Shown: positions 48,100 through 56,376 of the stretch, in pieces
Position numbering within the stretch: the first letter of the stretch is position 1
Layout: each line of letters begins with the position of its first letter
NCBI RefSeq assembly: GCF_001623075.1
Contig: NZ_LMCF01000151.1
Span: 28,949-92,948, forward strand
Length of the DNA stretch: 64,000 nt
Reading direction: 5' to 3'
Origin: Pseudovibrio sp. Ad37
GTDB taxonomy: Bacteria > Pseudomonadota > Alphaproteobacteria > Rhizobiales > Stappiaceae
The notes under the pieces: model-generated
The model's database searches: none
Told to the model about the DNA's origin: nothing
The model's input: the letters and a program-made list of their open reading frames with translations, nothing else
Made by a program: the position numbers and the translations under genes

Positions 48100-49005
48100 A
48101 TGCTTCAAGCCCCAGATTACATTGACGTCGATCTTCAAAACGTTGCGGGCGCAACCCGTTTCACTTGGAAAGCCAGCGACGGGCTGACCCTGTCTGCACA
48201 CATCTGGGAGCCGGACAAACCCCACAATCCATCGGTCCTTTGCCTTTCCGGTCTGACAAGAAACACCAGAGATTTCTATCAACTAGCAAGTTTTCTGAGA
48301 GAAAATGGCCACCGAGTCATCGCAATGGATTACCGCGGTCGCGGCCTGTCAGATCACTCTGAGGATTTTGAGACCTACAGTCTTGATCAGGAAGCTGACG
48401 ATATTGACAGAGGCATCGAATCGCTCGGACTTGAAAAATTTGCACTCATCGGCACATCCCGCGGTGGCCTCCACTCTTTCTCCATGGCCCAACGCCACCC
48501 AGAGCGCCTGCTATCAGTCATTATCAACGACATAGGCCCAGTCATCGAACCACCAGCCCTCGACGACATCATTGCCTCAGTCGGCACCGTCATGTCCCAA
48601 CCAAACATGAAAGCCGCAGCTCAACGCCTCGCTTCCATCCACGCGACTGCGTTCACAGCCATGTCAGAAGCGGATTGGATAACATTCGCCAATCAATTAT
48701 ACGCTCCCAATTCCGACGGCGTATCATTACGCTATGACAAGCACTTAGGCGATACACTCCGTGGAGACAAGAAAGCAGCACCTGAAGACGATCTCTGGCT
48801 ATCTTTTAGCGCGCTAAAACCGCTTCCTCACCTCTTACTCCATGGACAAAACTCACGTCTCCTCACAACAAAGACTGTCAAGAAAATGCAACAGTTACAC
48901 GAGAAGATGGAACTCGCAGTCATCCCCAATCAAGGACATGCACCTCTACTCTGGGACCAGCCCACCCAAACGCGCATCCTCAATTTTATAAGACAGCATG
49001 TTTAG
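48100..49005 (+). CDS. Alpha/beta hydrolase
   Basis: A 301-residue cytoplasmic alpha/beta-hydrolase-fold protein. The order is clear: oxyanion region CLSGLTRNTRDFYQLA, DYRGRGLSD, the nucleophile elbow LIGTSRGGLHSF (Ser in G-T-S-R-G), a cap region, an LLLHGQNSRLL strand, and the terminal histidine region IPNQGHAPLLWD. It has no signal peptide. A GGAGG site lies just before ATG 48100. Esterase, lipase-like or haloperoxidase-like activity are all possible; neighbours do not help. Confidence 0.85.
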   Translation: MLQAPDYIDVDLQNVAGATRFTWKASDGLTLSAHIWEPDKPHNPSVLCLSGLTRNTRDFYQLASFLRENGHRVIAMDYRGRGLSDHSEDFETYSLDQEADDIDRGIESLGLEKFALIGTSRGGLHSFSMAQRHPERLLSVIINDIGPVIEPPALDDIIASVGTVMSQPNMKAAAQRLASIHATAFTAMSEADWITFANQLYAPNSDGVSLRYDKHLGDTLRGDKKAAPEDDLWLSFSALKPLPHLLLHGQNSRLLTTKTVKKMQQLHEKMELAVIPNQGHAPLLWDQPTQTRILNFIRQHV

Positions 49006-49014
49006 CAAACACAA

Positions 49015-49046
49015 AAAAGAGGAGTTGGATCACAAGATCCAACTCC
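49015..49046 (-). terminator. Terminator of the first porin gene
   Basis: GGAGTTGGATC pairs perfectly with GATCCAACTCC (11 bp) around a four-base loop. On the minus strand CTCTTTTTTG follows. It lies 25 bases beyond the porin stop. Confidence 0.93.
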
Positions 49047-49071
49047 CAAGTTCTTCAAGAAACTTAATACC

Positions 49072-50304
49072 TTAGAAGGTTCTCTGAACTCTGAAGAGCG
49101 CGCTGGCTTCATCAAAATCTTTCTCATCCTCCGGCGATGTGCGTGAGTAACCGAGATCGACACCCATTTCCATTCCACTGACCGGTGACCAGACTAAATC
49201 CCAATCCAGAGCAAACCGATCAAAGTCTGGAAGCGCAGCACCAGTTGGCGTGTCAACAACCGCATAACTAGCATCAAAGTCTGTCCGCACTTCAGGCGTC
49301 ACATAGTGTGTAAGTCCACCTGAAAACGATAGTGCCTCGGTCTTTCTGGTATCACCATTGATGTAGTAAGCGTCAAAAACTTCATCGTCATCAATACCCA
49401 CATAGGAAACAGCACCGTTTCCATACTGGAACTGCAAAGCCATGGCATCCTGACTACCCATCTGAGGGAGGTTAATTATCATTCCTGCCCCCAACGACCA
49501 GCCAACTTCACCAGGCACATAAGCGGCTTCTGGTCTGATACTCGTTACGGCCGCAGCAAGCTTCGCACTGCCCCAATCACCATCCATCCGGAAGGCCGCT
49601 ACGGCATCAGGGGCCTTATTCCCGGCCTTTCCATTTTCACTTGCAACGCCGGTAAACACGCCATGCGCACGATAAACTGGGTCTTCAATGGAAACAGTGA
49701 CGGAAACACCACCATCAAACACTTCCGTGTAAGCTGCAGCCCAGGAGTTGGTATCAGACCAATCCCTATGCACAGCACCAAAGGTAGCTCCCGTAAAGAA
49801 GTCAAACAGAGAACCAGTGCGCCCAATCGTAAAGCCACCGAACTGAATATAGGCCTTGTTCAGATCCATTTCCGGAGAGCCGCCATATCGCTCAGTATCT
49901 GAATCCACCGTTGCTCTAAGTTCGGAAAAAGTACGAACAAACCCAAATTCGGTCTCAGACCGTGCATCCATACGGATGTAGGAGCGAGCACGAAAGCGCA
50001 TCGAGTTCAAATCTCGACCCTTAGGATCATCATCAACCACCCCACCCCAGTTATTTGGCTTTTTGGGAAAGCGACGATACTGTGCATCGGTGCGCACCCG
50101 GCCACTCAAGCGCAGGCAGGTCTGCGTGCCAGGAATATAGAAAAACCCCTCACCATACGCGTCACACACCTGCACATAGTCCAGCGGCTCCACCAAGTTG
50201 AGCGGCTCAGGCTCATCTTCAAAAACAGGTTTAGGCAAATCTGTAGCCTGTGCTGTAACTCCGAATGACAGCAAGACCGGCAGGAATATCAGCTTCTTAG
50301 TCAT
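49072..50304 (-). CDS. Porin (Omp2/Porin_2 family), array member 1
   Basis: A 410-residue outer-membrane porin of the alphaproteobacterial Omp2 type. A signal peptide (about 1-20, ending TAQA) is followed by TDLPKPVFEDE, the plug-like motif YVQVCDAYGEGFFYIPGTQT and GRVRTDAQ, then beta strands with aromatic girdles, ending FRVQRTF. It is longer and less alanine-rich in its signal peptide than the other three and has an extra acidic DEPEPLNLVEPLD insert near the N-terminus. ATG 50304 starts MTKKLIFL. Confidence 0.9.
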   Translation of the reverse strand: MTKKLIFLPVLLSFGVTAQATDLPKPVFEDEPEPLNLVEPLDYVQVCDAYGEGFFYIPGTQTCLRLSGRVRTDAQYRRFPKKPNNWGGVVDDDPKGRDLNSMRFRARSYIRMDARSETEFGFVRTFSELRATVDSDTERYGGSPEMDLNKAYIQFGGFTIGRTGSLFDFFTGATFGAVHRDWSDTNSWAAAYTEVFDGGVSVTVSIEDPVYRAHGVFTGVASENGKAGNKAPDAVAAFRMDGDWGSAKLAAAVTSIRPEAAYVPGEVGWSLGAGMIINLPQMGSQDAMALQFQYGNGAVSYVGIDDDEVFDAYYINGDTRKTEALSFSGGLTHYVTPEVRTDFDASYAVVDTPTGAALPDFDRFALDWDLVWSPVSGMEMGVDLGYSRTSPEDEKDFDEASALFRVQRTF

Positions 50305-50560
50305 AGTATTGAACCTCCATCCGTCACTCGGAGTAGCCCAATGCCCACAAATGCAACGATCAAAATCAGCTGCAATGACTACCCCTGTGCAACTAGACAA
50401 TTACGCCAAGGTTCAATTTTCGCAATTACTATAGATTGGGCAGGATTATCTCACCCAATCGAAACGAGCAGGCAGTTCAACTGAGCAAAATTTCACAGCT
50501 TTGGAGGTCACCAAAGCGTAATACTCATTGAAAACTTAAGTACTGCGCACAAATGAGAAA

Positions 50561-50585
50561 GCCCGGCGGGTTGGAACCGCCGGGC
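50561..50585 (-). terminator. Hairpin of the porin relic
   Basis: GCCCGGCGG pairs with CCGCCGGGC around a seven-base loop; on the minus strand TTTCTC follows. It is homologous in position and flanks to the hairpin after porin 4 at 54376-54400. Confidence 0.7.
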
Positions 50586-50654
50586 CTGAGAGACTGATTG
50601 AAAGATCAGGATATATGAACTTCAACCAGATATAGATTAGAAGGTTTTGAGCTA
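50561..50654 (-). pseudogene. 3' relic of a fifth porin gene
   Basis: Reading the minus strand, the last in-frame codons before TAA (50637-50639) give L-K-T-F-stop, after an in-frame TAG; the other porins end in R-T-F, Y-S-F, Y-T-F or R-S-F. The 3' flank, including ATCAGGAT and TGAGAG and then the hairpin 50561-50585 (GCCCGGCGG/CCGCCGGGC), matches the 3' flank and hairpin of porin 4 (54376-54468) almost base for base in several blocks. The rest of the gene is gone. Confidence 0.6.
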
Positions 50655-50743
50655 AACCAAAACTCATAAAATCTTGAAGTAGTACCTATCTATACCCGCT
50701 ACATACGCAAGTCTGTGGCAAGTATCACATCAAGGCTTTATAA

Positions 50744-50774
50744 AAGCGGTCTCGGCAACACCGCCGCCGAGACC
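50744..50774 (-). terminator. Terminator of porin 2
   Basis: GGTCTCGGC pairs with GCCGAGACC around a nine-base loop; on the minus strand CTTTTATAAA follows. It lies 16 bases past the porin 2 stop. Confidence 0.88.
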
Positions 50775-50790
50775 CTAAATCTAAGAGATC

Positions 50791-51885
50791 TTAGAAGGAG
50801 TACTGTATGCGTGCACCAACTTTGGTTTCTTCGTCGTCATTGGAGTCATCACCCCAACCAGCTGCAACTGCGAAGGAAAGACCAGTAACTGGAGTGTAAA
50901 CAACGGAAGCGTCAATTCCAGTACGGTCATAGTCGGTTGCACCCACGTCAATTGACATGTAGGAGAAGTCGAGCATCGCAGATACTTTATCGCTCAGGTC
51001 ACCCTTAACACCACCACCGATGTTGAAACCTTTAGCTCCGGCAGCATCAGAGAATATTTTGGTATCAGCACCGATATAGGAAACAGCCTGATCAGCATAC
51101 TGAGCCTGGAAGCTTGCTTCGATGCCTTCCATAGCAGTGAGTGTTACGCTAGCGCTGAGAGCATAACCGTAGTCATTACCATCATACGCATGCGTCGCTG
51201 CCGAAAGCTTCGCACTACCCCAGCCCTGAGAAACAGAAAGGGCACCTACGAAATCTGCCCGGTTATTAGCACCACCACGTTCAGTGGAGTCTTCGATAGA
51301 AGCAGTCAAGGACAGACCGTTACCCAAATCAGCCGTGTAGCCAATCAACAGTGGATACGTTTCGGAGAAATTCTGAGAAACAGGAGCAATCCAAGTGTAA
51401 CCAGTAAAGGCATCAAATTGGGAAAGCGTATCACCAATCAGAAGTGAACCAGACTCGAAACCGAGCTGAACGTACACATCGTCAATGATTACAGTGTCAT
51501 TTCCATCCTGATCGTGGTTAGCAAGAAACGCAGTATAAGTTTCGATCGTCGCGAATTCAGTTGAGGTCATAGATTCGAAATACAAGTAACCACGTGCATA
51601 AGCTTTGTAGTCGTTGGTTTTTGCGTCTTTTCCGGCATCAACTTCTTCTGGATTGGTCACATCATCCAAGCCGTGGTTCAGGTTGTGGGAAACAAAGTTT
51701 GTACGGATACGGCCACCAAGCTTGATGCAGGTGTCTTTGCCTGGCACCTGAAAGTAGCCAGCGCCGAATGCGTCACATGCCTGTACGTAGTTTACTGGCT
51801 CTGCAACCACTGGAAGGTCAGCAGCCATTGCTGGAGTTGCAGCTGCTGCAGCAGCTGCTGCGAGAGCGATTTTCTTGAAGTTCAT
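50791..51885 (-). CDS. Porin (Omp2/Porin_2 family), array member 2
   Basis: A 364-residue outer-membrane porin. The signal peptide MNFKKIALAAAAAAAATPA is followed by MAADLPVVAEPVNYVQACD and the family motif FGAGYFQVPGKDTCIKLGGR. Alternating strands with an acidic loop near residue 60 (DDVTNPEEVDAGKDA) lead to the terminal ARIQYSF with its closing phenylalanine. ATG 51885 has a GGAAG ribosome site. It is closely related to member 3. A spacer of 869 bases lies upstream. Confidence 0.92.
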   Translation of the reverse strand: MNFKKIALAAAAAAAATPAMAADLPVVAEPVNYVQACDAFGAGYFQVPGKDTCIKLGGRIRTNFVSHNLNHGLDDVTNPEEVDAGKDAKTNDYKAYARGYLYFESMTSTEFATIETYTAFLANHDQDGNDTVIIDDVYVQLGFESGSLLIGDTLSQFDAFTGYTWIAPVSQNFSETYPLLIGYTADLGNGLSLTASIEDSTERGGANNRADFVGALSVSQGWGSAKLSAATHAYDGNDYGYALSASVTLTAMEGIEASFQAQYADQAVSYIGADTKIFSDAAGAKGFNIGGGVKGDLSDKVSAMLDFSYMSIDVGATDYDRTGIDASVVYTPVTGLSFAVAAGWGDDSNDDEETKVGARIQYSF

Positions 51886-52754
51886 CACAAGCTTCCCATA
51901 AATTAGGATTTTAAACTTTAATTAAAACAGATCATCAAACCGCAACTCAGATGCAAGCACCGTCATCAAACGTGTCTGAACTGTCCCCTTGAACCCTCCG
52001 CCTCAATTCAAGCGCCTACTTGAAGAGAAAGCCCCCTGAAGGTTCGTGAGGAGAAATTACAATGTTAGAATTTTTAGACAAGCCCATTTAATGTATGAAC
52101 TTGCCTATTTCTACTTGTGATTTTTAACATGTGTCTTTTCGACAACACGATAAATAGGCAAGTCAACTCGCAGCTCTCAATCACATAAGACACTCAAGTT
52201 CTTAAATGTCAGGAAATATTGCGCCCGAGCCCTATAATTGAATATGATATTTATTTTTAATATCAGTTACTTATACTGAAGTGAGTGCGTAATCAGCAAC
52301 TCAACCGTGATCAGCAGGAATCATGAACGCGACTGAACTAAGTATGTTGCAACATACAGTCACTCTGTGTGAATAACGATATCGTAGAATTAGGCAATTT
52401 AGACATGTAATATCAAGGATGAGCAATTTATCTGACCCATGCAGCTTTGATAACAGCCTAGTTGACGCCGCTCGCTATGAGAAGGATCAGGCAAAGTAAT
52501 CAAATCTAATGCTCATATTGGAACATTAGCGTCATTGACCACAAAACATTCACGCAACATAAAACCCTAACCCCACGCCCAACACCCCAATACTGTTTAG
52601 CTCCACACTTTAGGGCTGATCAAATTTAGCGAAAATGTCCGACGCGAATCGCTGTGCTTGCCTTCCTCTTCATAGACAACAAAAAGCCTCGGCAACCAAA
52701 GTTACCGAGGCTCAAAATCAAACAACAATTAAGCTGCTAAATTTTCACACCAAA
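51886..52754. other. 869-bp A+T-rich spacer between porins 2 and 3
   Basis: No supportable gene. The right end holds the porin 3 terminator (52681-52712). The left part carries the 5' region of porin 2 with a strong A+T bias. Such long leaders are usual where porins are controlled by several regulators or by small RNAs, but I see no specific site. Confidence 0.5.
52681..52712 (-). terminator. Terminator of porin 3
   Basis: AGCCTCGGCAAC pairs with GTTACCGAGGCT (one mismatch) around a four-base loop; on the minus strand TTTTTGTTG follows. Confidence 0.88.
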
Positions 52755-53855
52755 TTAGAAGGTGTACTGAACACGAGCACCAACTTTGGTTTCGTCTTCG
52801 TATTTTTTATCTGTGTCGTCATCCTGGGTATTCCAACCAGCAGCCAGAGCAAGACCAAGGCCTGCAACTGGAGAGTAAACGATAGAACCGTTTACAGATG
52901 TCTTGGTGTAGTCTGCGCTGTCGTCATCAAACGCAACGTGGGAAACGTCGAGCTGAGCAGAAACTTTTTCAGACAGAGCAGTTTCAGCACCACCGGACAG
53001 AGAGTAACCAGTTTTCGCAGCATCGTCTGTGTCGGAGGTGATATATGCACCAGCTTCGTCAGCATACTGAGCCTGGAAGGTGATTTCTGTACCTTCACGA
53101 ACCATGTCGAGATTGAAGGTTGCAGTCGCACCAGTTGCGTAGCCGTAACCGTCGCCATCAGCTTTGTTGTGTGCAGCACCAGAAAGCTGGAAAGAACCCC
53201 AACCCTGAGAAACTTTCAATGCACCAATGATATCAACAGCGTTTTCATCACCACCACGGTAAGAAGAATCTTCTACAGAAGTAACTGCAGTGAAGCCATT
53301 GCCAAGGTCAGCTGTGAAAGATGCCTGCAGAGTGGAAACGTCTGACAGGGAAATGCCGCCTGGAACGATCCATGTGTAACCAGTGAATGCGTCGAACTGG
53401 GAGCTTTCACGACCAAACAGGAAAGAACCGTAGTCTGCACCGATCTGAACCCATGCATCATTCACTTTTGTGGACTGAGTTGAGCTCTGGTTCCACTCAC
53501 CCTGGAATTCAGTGTAAGTTTTGATTGTACCAATGTCGGTAGCAGTCATTGAAGTGAAGTACAGGTAACCGCGCACATAAGAACTGTAGTCGTTGGTTTC
53601 GTCTTTACCGTCTTTATCTTTACCGGTTACGTCTTCCAGACCGTCCTGCAGGTTGTGGGAAACGTACTGCGCACGGATACGACCGCCGAGTTTGATGCAG
53701 GTGTCTTTGCCTGGCAGCTGGAAGTAACCAGCGCCGAATGCGTCACATGCTTTTACGTAGTTTACTGGCTCAGCAGCGAGTGGCAGATCTGCAGCCTGTG
53801 CAGAAGTTGCAGCTGCAGCAGCTGCAGCAGCGAGTGCAAGAGTTTTAACGTTCAT
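52755..53855 (-). CDS. Porin (Omp2/Porin_2 family), array member 3
   Basis: A 366-residue outer-membrane porin, the closest relative of member 2. The signal peptide MNVKTLALAAAAAAAATSA is followed by AADLPLAAEPVNYVKACD and FGAGYFQLPGKDTCIKLGGR, and the C-terminus is ARVQYTF. Surface-loop regions differ most from member 2, for example the acidic DDDTDKKYEDE near the end. ATG 53855 is the clear start. Members 2 and 3 look like a recent duplication that then diverged in loops. Confidence 0.92.
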   Translation of the reverse strand: MNVKTLALAAAAAAAATSAQAADLPLAAEPVNYVKACDAFGAGYFQLPGKDTCIKLGGRIRAQYVSHNLQDGLEDVTGKDKDGKDETNDYSSYVRGYLYFTSMTATDIGTIKTYTEFQGEWNQSSTQSTKVNDAWVQIGADYGSFLFGRESSQFDAFTGYTWIVPGGISLSDVSTLQASFTADLGNGFTAVTSVEDSSYRGGDENAVDIIGALKVSQGWGSFQLSGAAHNKADGDGYGYATGATATFNLDMVREGTEITFQAQYADEAGAYITSDTDDAAKTGYSLSGGAETALSEKVSAQLDVSHVAFDDDSADYTKTSVNGSIVYSPVAGLGLALAAGWNTQDDDTDKKYEDETKVGARVQYTF

Positions 53856-54465
53856 AATCCTGACCTTCCAATGTCTCTCAATAGAAAGAAGAAACTGGCG
53901 TGACCTGTTTGGAGCAGCTCACATTTCCTCTTTTCCCTGCGACACGAGAACCTGAGAGGCTCGCCATAATTTGGCAAAGCATTCAATCGGCTCGACCGCG
54001 TCGATGGACATATTGATGCCCGACGAGATGGAAGATCGCAATATCAACCTAGTAGTTTGAAAGGGGAGAAACATCACCACGTCAAAGTAGTGTGTTTTTT
54101 TTGACACAACAGCTTTTATGGATGCTTGAAGCACTCAACTCAGATACCACAGATCATAGGCATTCTAATTTTCATTAAGCCGTTGAAATACAAATATTAA
54201 ATGCAACATTAATACGTCTAGATCAGTATATTTAACTGCTAAAAAAACATAATCACCCTGAACGCATGCAAAAAATCACGCGCTGGGGATTAAAATGCCA
54301 ACTAAAATTTAATATGCAAATTCAAAATAGAAATAGGCAAGGGCATTCTGCAATACATAACCTTTGACAGAGGAACCCGGTGGTTTTGGACACCACCGGG
54401 AATGAGAGTCATTGGAAAATCAGGATTATTGAAAGTCCAATGAAGGCCTAAGGCTTAAGTCAGCC
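53856..54465. other. 610-bp spacer between porins 3 and 4
   Basis: No supportable gene. It holds the hairpin after porin 4 (54376-54400) and the leader of porin 3. A 71-residue minus frame at 53919-54134 was considered and rejected. Confidence 0.5.
54376..54400 (-). terminator. Hairpin after porin 4
   Basis: CCCGGTGGT pairs perfectly with ACCACCGGG around a seven-base loop, 66 bases past the stop. The minus-strand T tract is weak (GGTTCCTC), so termination strength is uncertain. Confidence 0.65.
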
Positions 54466-55614
54466 TTAGAAAGAACGCTCTACGCGGAAGTTCAAAGTAG
54501 CAGCGTCTGTTTTGTCAGCACCGTCTACATCTTCCTGCTTCCAACCAGCACCAGCAGAGAACAGCAGACCGGAAACCGGACGGTACTCAAGAGTGCCAGC
54601 TACAACAACTTCATTGAAGTCATTGAAGTCAACAGTCTCTTTACCTGCTTCAACATCAAGATAAGAGCCTTCGATGCCGGATGAGAATACTGAGGTCCAG
54701 TTATGCTTATAACCAGCTGCAACAGACCATGCCTTGTTGGTTTCCAGAGTGCCATTCATAACAACGGCATCTGCTGTATCATCAGCGCCAACATAGGCCA
54801 TAGCACCATCTGCATATGCTGCCTGGAAGTTGAACACATCACCAGGTGCGATCATATCCAGATTGAAGCCGACAGCAGCGGCGACACCATAACCAACTTC
54901 AGAAGAACGAGCTTCAGGAGAGTCAACTTTCGTCACAGCACCAGACAGGCCTGCCCAACCCCAACCTTGATTGATAAGAGCTTTAGCAACGAAGGAAGGT
55001 ACAGTGTTACCTGCTTTTTCACCATCAATGATATCATGCTGGCGATCAGAGTTATCTTCAATAGAGCCCATAATTGTCAGGCCATTAGCAACAGCGTAGG
55101 TGTAAGACGCCTGCCAAACGGTATCATCAGACAAATGACGGTCAAACAAGTTTGTGGACAGGTTGTCAGTCCAGAGATCAAATGCAGAGTTCGCGCGACC
55201 GAAGGTGAAACCACCAACCTGAACATAACCTTTATCCAGCTCAACACCCTCACCGTCACCACGACCATCTGTGTCTGAAGTGAACTGGAAGTCCATGTAA
55301 GTACGGATCAAACCCAACTCAGACTGGGTACGGGTGTCAACACGCAGGTTGGCACGGGAGCGGAAGTTCTGGTTGTTCTTGTCGTTACCAAAATCTTCGT
55401 CATCGGTCAGGTTGTTGATTTTTGCTTCAACACGAACACGACCGCCGATTTTGATTGCAGTTTCAGTACCTGGCAGTACGAAGAAACCTGCACCGTATGC
55501 ATCGTTGATGCGAACGTAATCTACTGGTGCGATGTCAGCTGGAAGGTCAGCAGCCTGAACGGAAGTTGCAGCGGCAGCAGCAGCTGCTGCGATTGCGATA
55601 GCCTTGAAATTCAT
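54466..55614 (-). CDS. Porin (Omp2/Porin_2 family), array member 4
   Basis: A 382-residue outer-membrane porin. The signal peptide MNFKAIAIAAAAAAAATSV is followed by QAADLPADIAPVDYVRINDA, in which the usual cysteine before DA is replaced (RINDAYGAGFFVLPG), and the paired cysteine in the DTCIKLGGR motif is also gone (ETAIKIGGR). So it lacks the disulfide pair seen in members 1-3. The C-terminus is FRVERSF. ATG 55614 replaces a longer frame that would add 23 residues before the signal peptide. Confidence 0.92.
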   Translation of the reverse strand: MNFKAIAIAAAAAAAATSVQAADLPADIAPVDYVRINDAYGAGFFVLPGTETAIKIGGRVRVEAKINNLTDDEDFGNDKNNQNFRSRANLRVDTRTQSELGLIRTYMDFQFTSDTDGRGDGEGVELDKGYVQVGGFTFGRANSAFDLWTDNLSTNLFDRHLSDDTVWQASYTYAVANGLTIMGSIEDNSDRQHDIIDGEKAGNTVPSFVAKALINQGWGWAGLSGAVTKVDSPEARSSEVGYGVAAAVGFNLDMIAPGDVFNFQAAYADGAMAYVGADDTADAVVMNGTLETNKAWSVAAGYKHNWTSVFSSGIEGSYLDVEAGKETVDFNDFNEVVVAGTLEYRPVSGLLFSAGAGWKQEDVDGADKTDAATLNFRVERSF

Positions 55615-56376
55615 AATTCTAACTTTCTTTAAAACCAGAGCAGCTCGACCACATGTCGATCCCTGACCACTCTGGCTCCCCACTTGCGCATCCTGATCAA
55701 AGCAATGTTTGAAACATCACTTTATTCAGCGGGCACCGGTAAGTGCGCCCTGCGCTGTTCACAGCATCAATATTTGTGATCTTTAGTTTTTAATCAATAA
55801 TTCAAATGAAGTTTGAAAGTCATCGAAATACGATGTGACACAAATAACACAGGGAATTCAGGGGAGGTAAGCCAAACTAAGAACGGCAATACGTACTAGA
55901 AACAAACCATTTCAAAGCAAAAGTGAAGATTAAACCCATAAATTATTGTTATATTCCGAGTTACTGGAGAGGTGTTGAGACCGGACCGGTATAACTTAAG
56001 AAAAACAAACAAAAATCATCACTTTTTCAGTCAAAAACCTATTATCTCAAAACCTTTTCCTTCCAAGTCAGCTGCAACTGACTGCAAGCATACATCAACA
56101 CAAACAACAAATCATAATACATCAATAATTTTGATATTAAATACATAGACTCCACACAACCCATAAAAACACATGTAAATCAATAAGTTAACTAAACTCA
56201 CATAGGCCCACTGCGATTTATCGGCCTAAAACGCATTAACTTTTGCAGTCTATACGATGTGGACAAATCCACCTCAGCGAACATTTTTCACGCAAAGGAC
56301 AACTGACTGCCTACCAAAAACAAAGAGGGCAGCCACTTGAGTGACCGCCCTCCTCCATAAAACTGAGTGTTTTGTC
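55615..56376. other. 762-bp A+T-rich region between porin 4 and the phn operon
   Basis: No supportable gene. It contains the porin 4 leader and the terminator of the phn operon (56325-56352). No repeats or RNA genes recognised. Confidence 0.5.
56325..56352 (-). terminator. Terminator of the phn operon
   Basis: GAGGGC pairs with GCCCTC with an imperfect inner stem (AGCCACT/AGTGACC); on the minus strand TTTGTTTTTGG follows. It lies 25 bases after the last permease gene. Confidence 0.85.

Larger units (their letters stand above)
50305..50790. other. Spacer between porins 1 and 2 with relic of a porin 3' end
   Basis: 486 bases. From the right it holds the porin 2 terminator (50744-50774), then a relic of another porin's stop and terminator (50561-50654, described separately), then the promoter region of porin 1. 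No intact gene. Confidence 0.7.

Noticed and set aside
53919..54134. 71-residue minus-strand frame between porins 3 and 4
   Set aside because: No good ribosome site, no family pattern, lies in an A+T-rich leader region.
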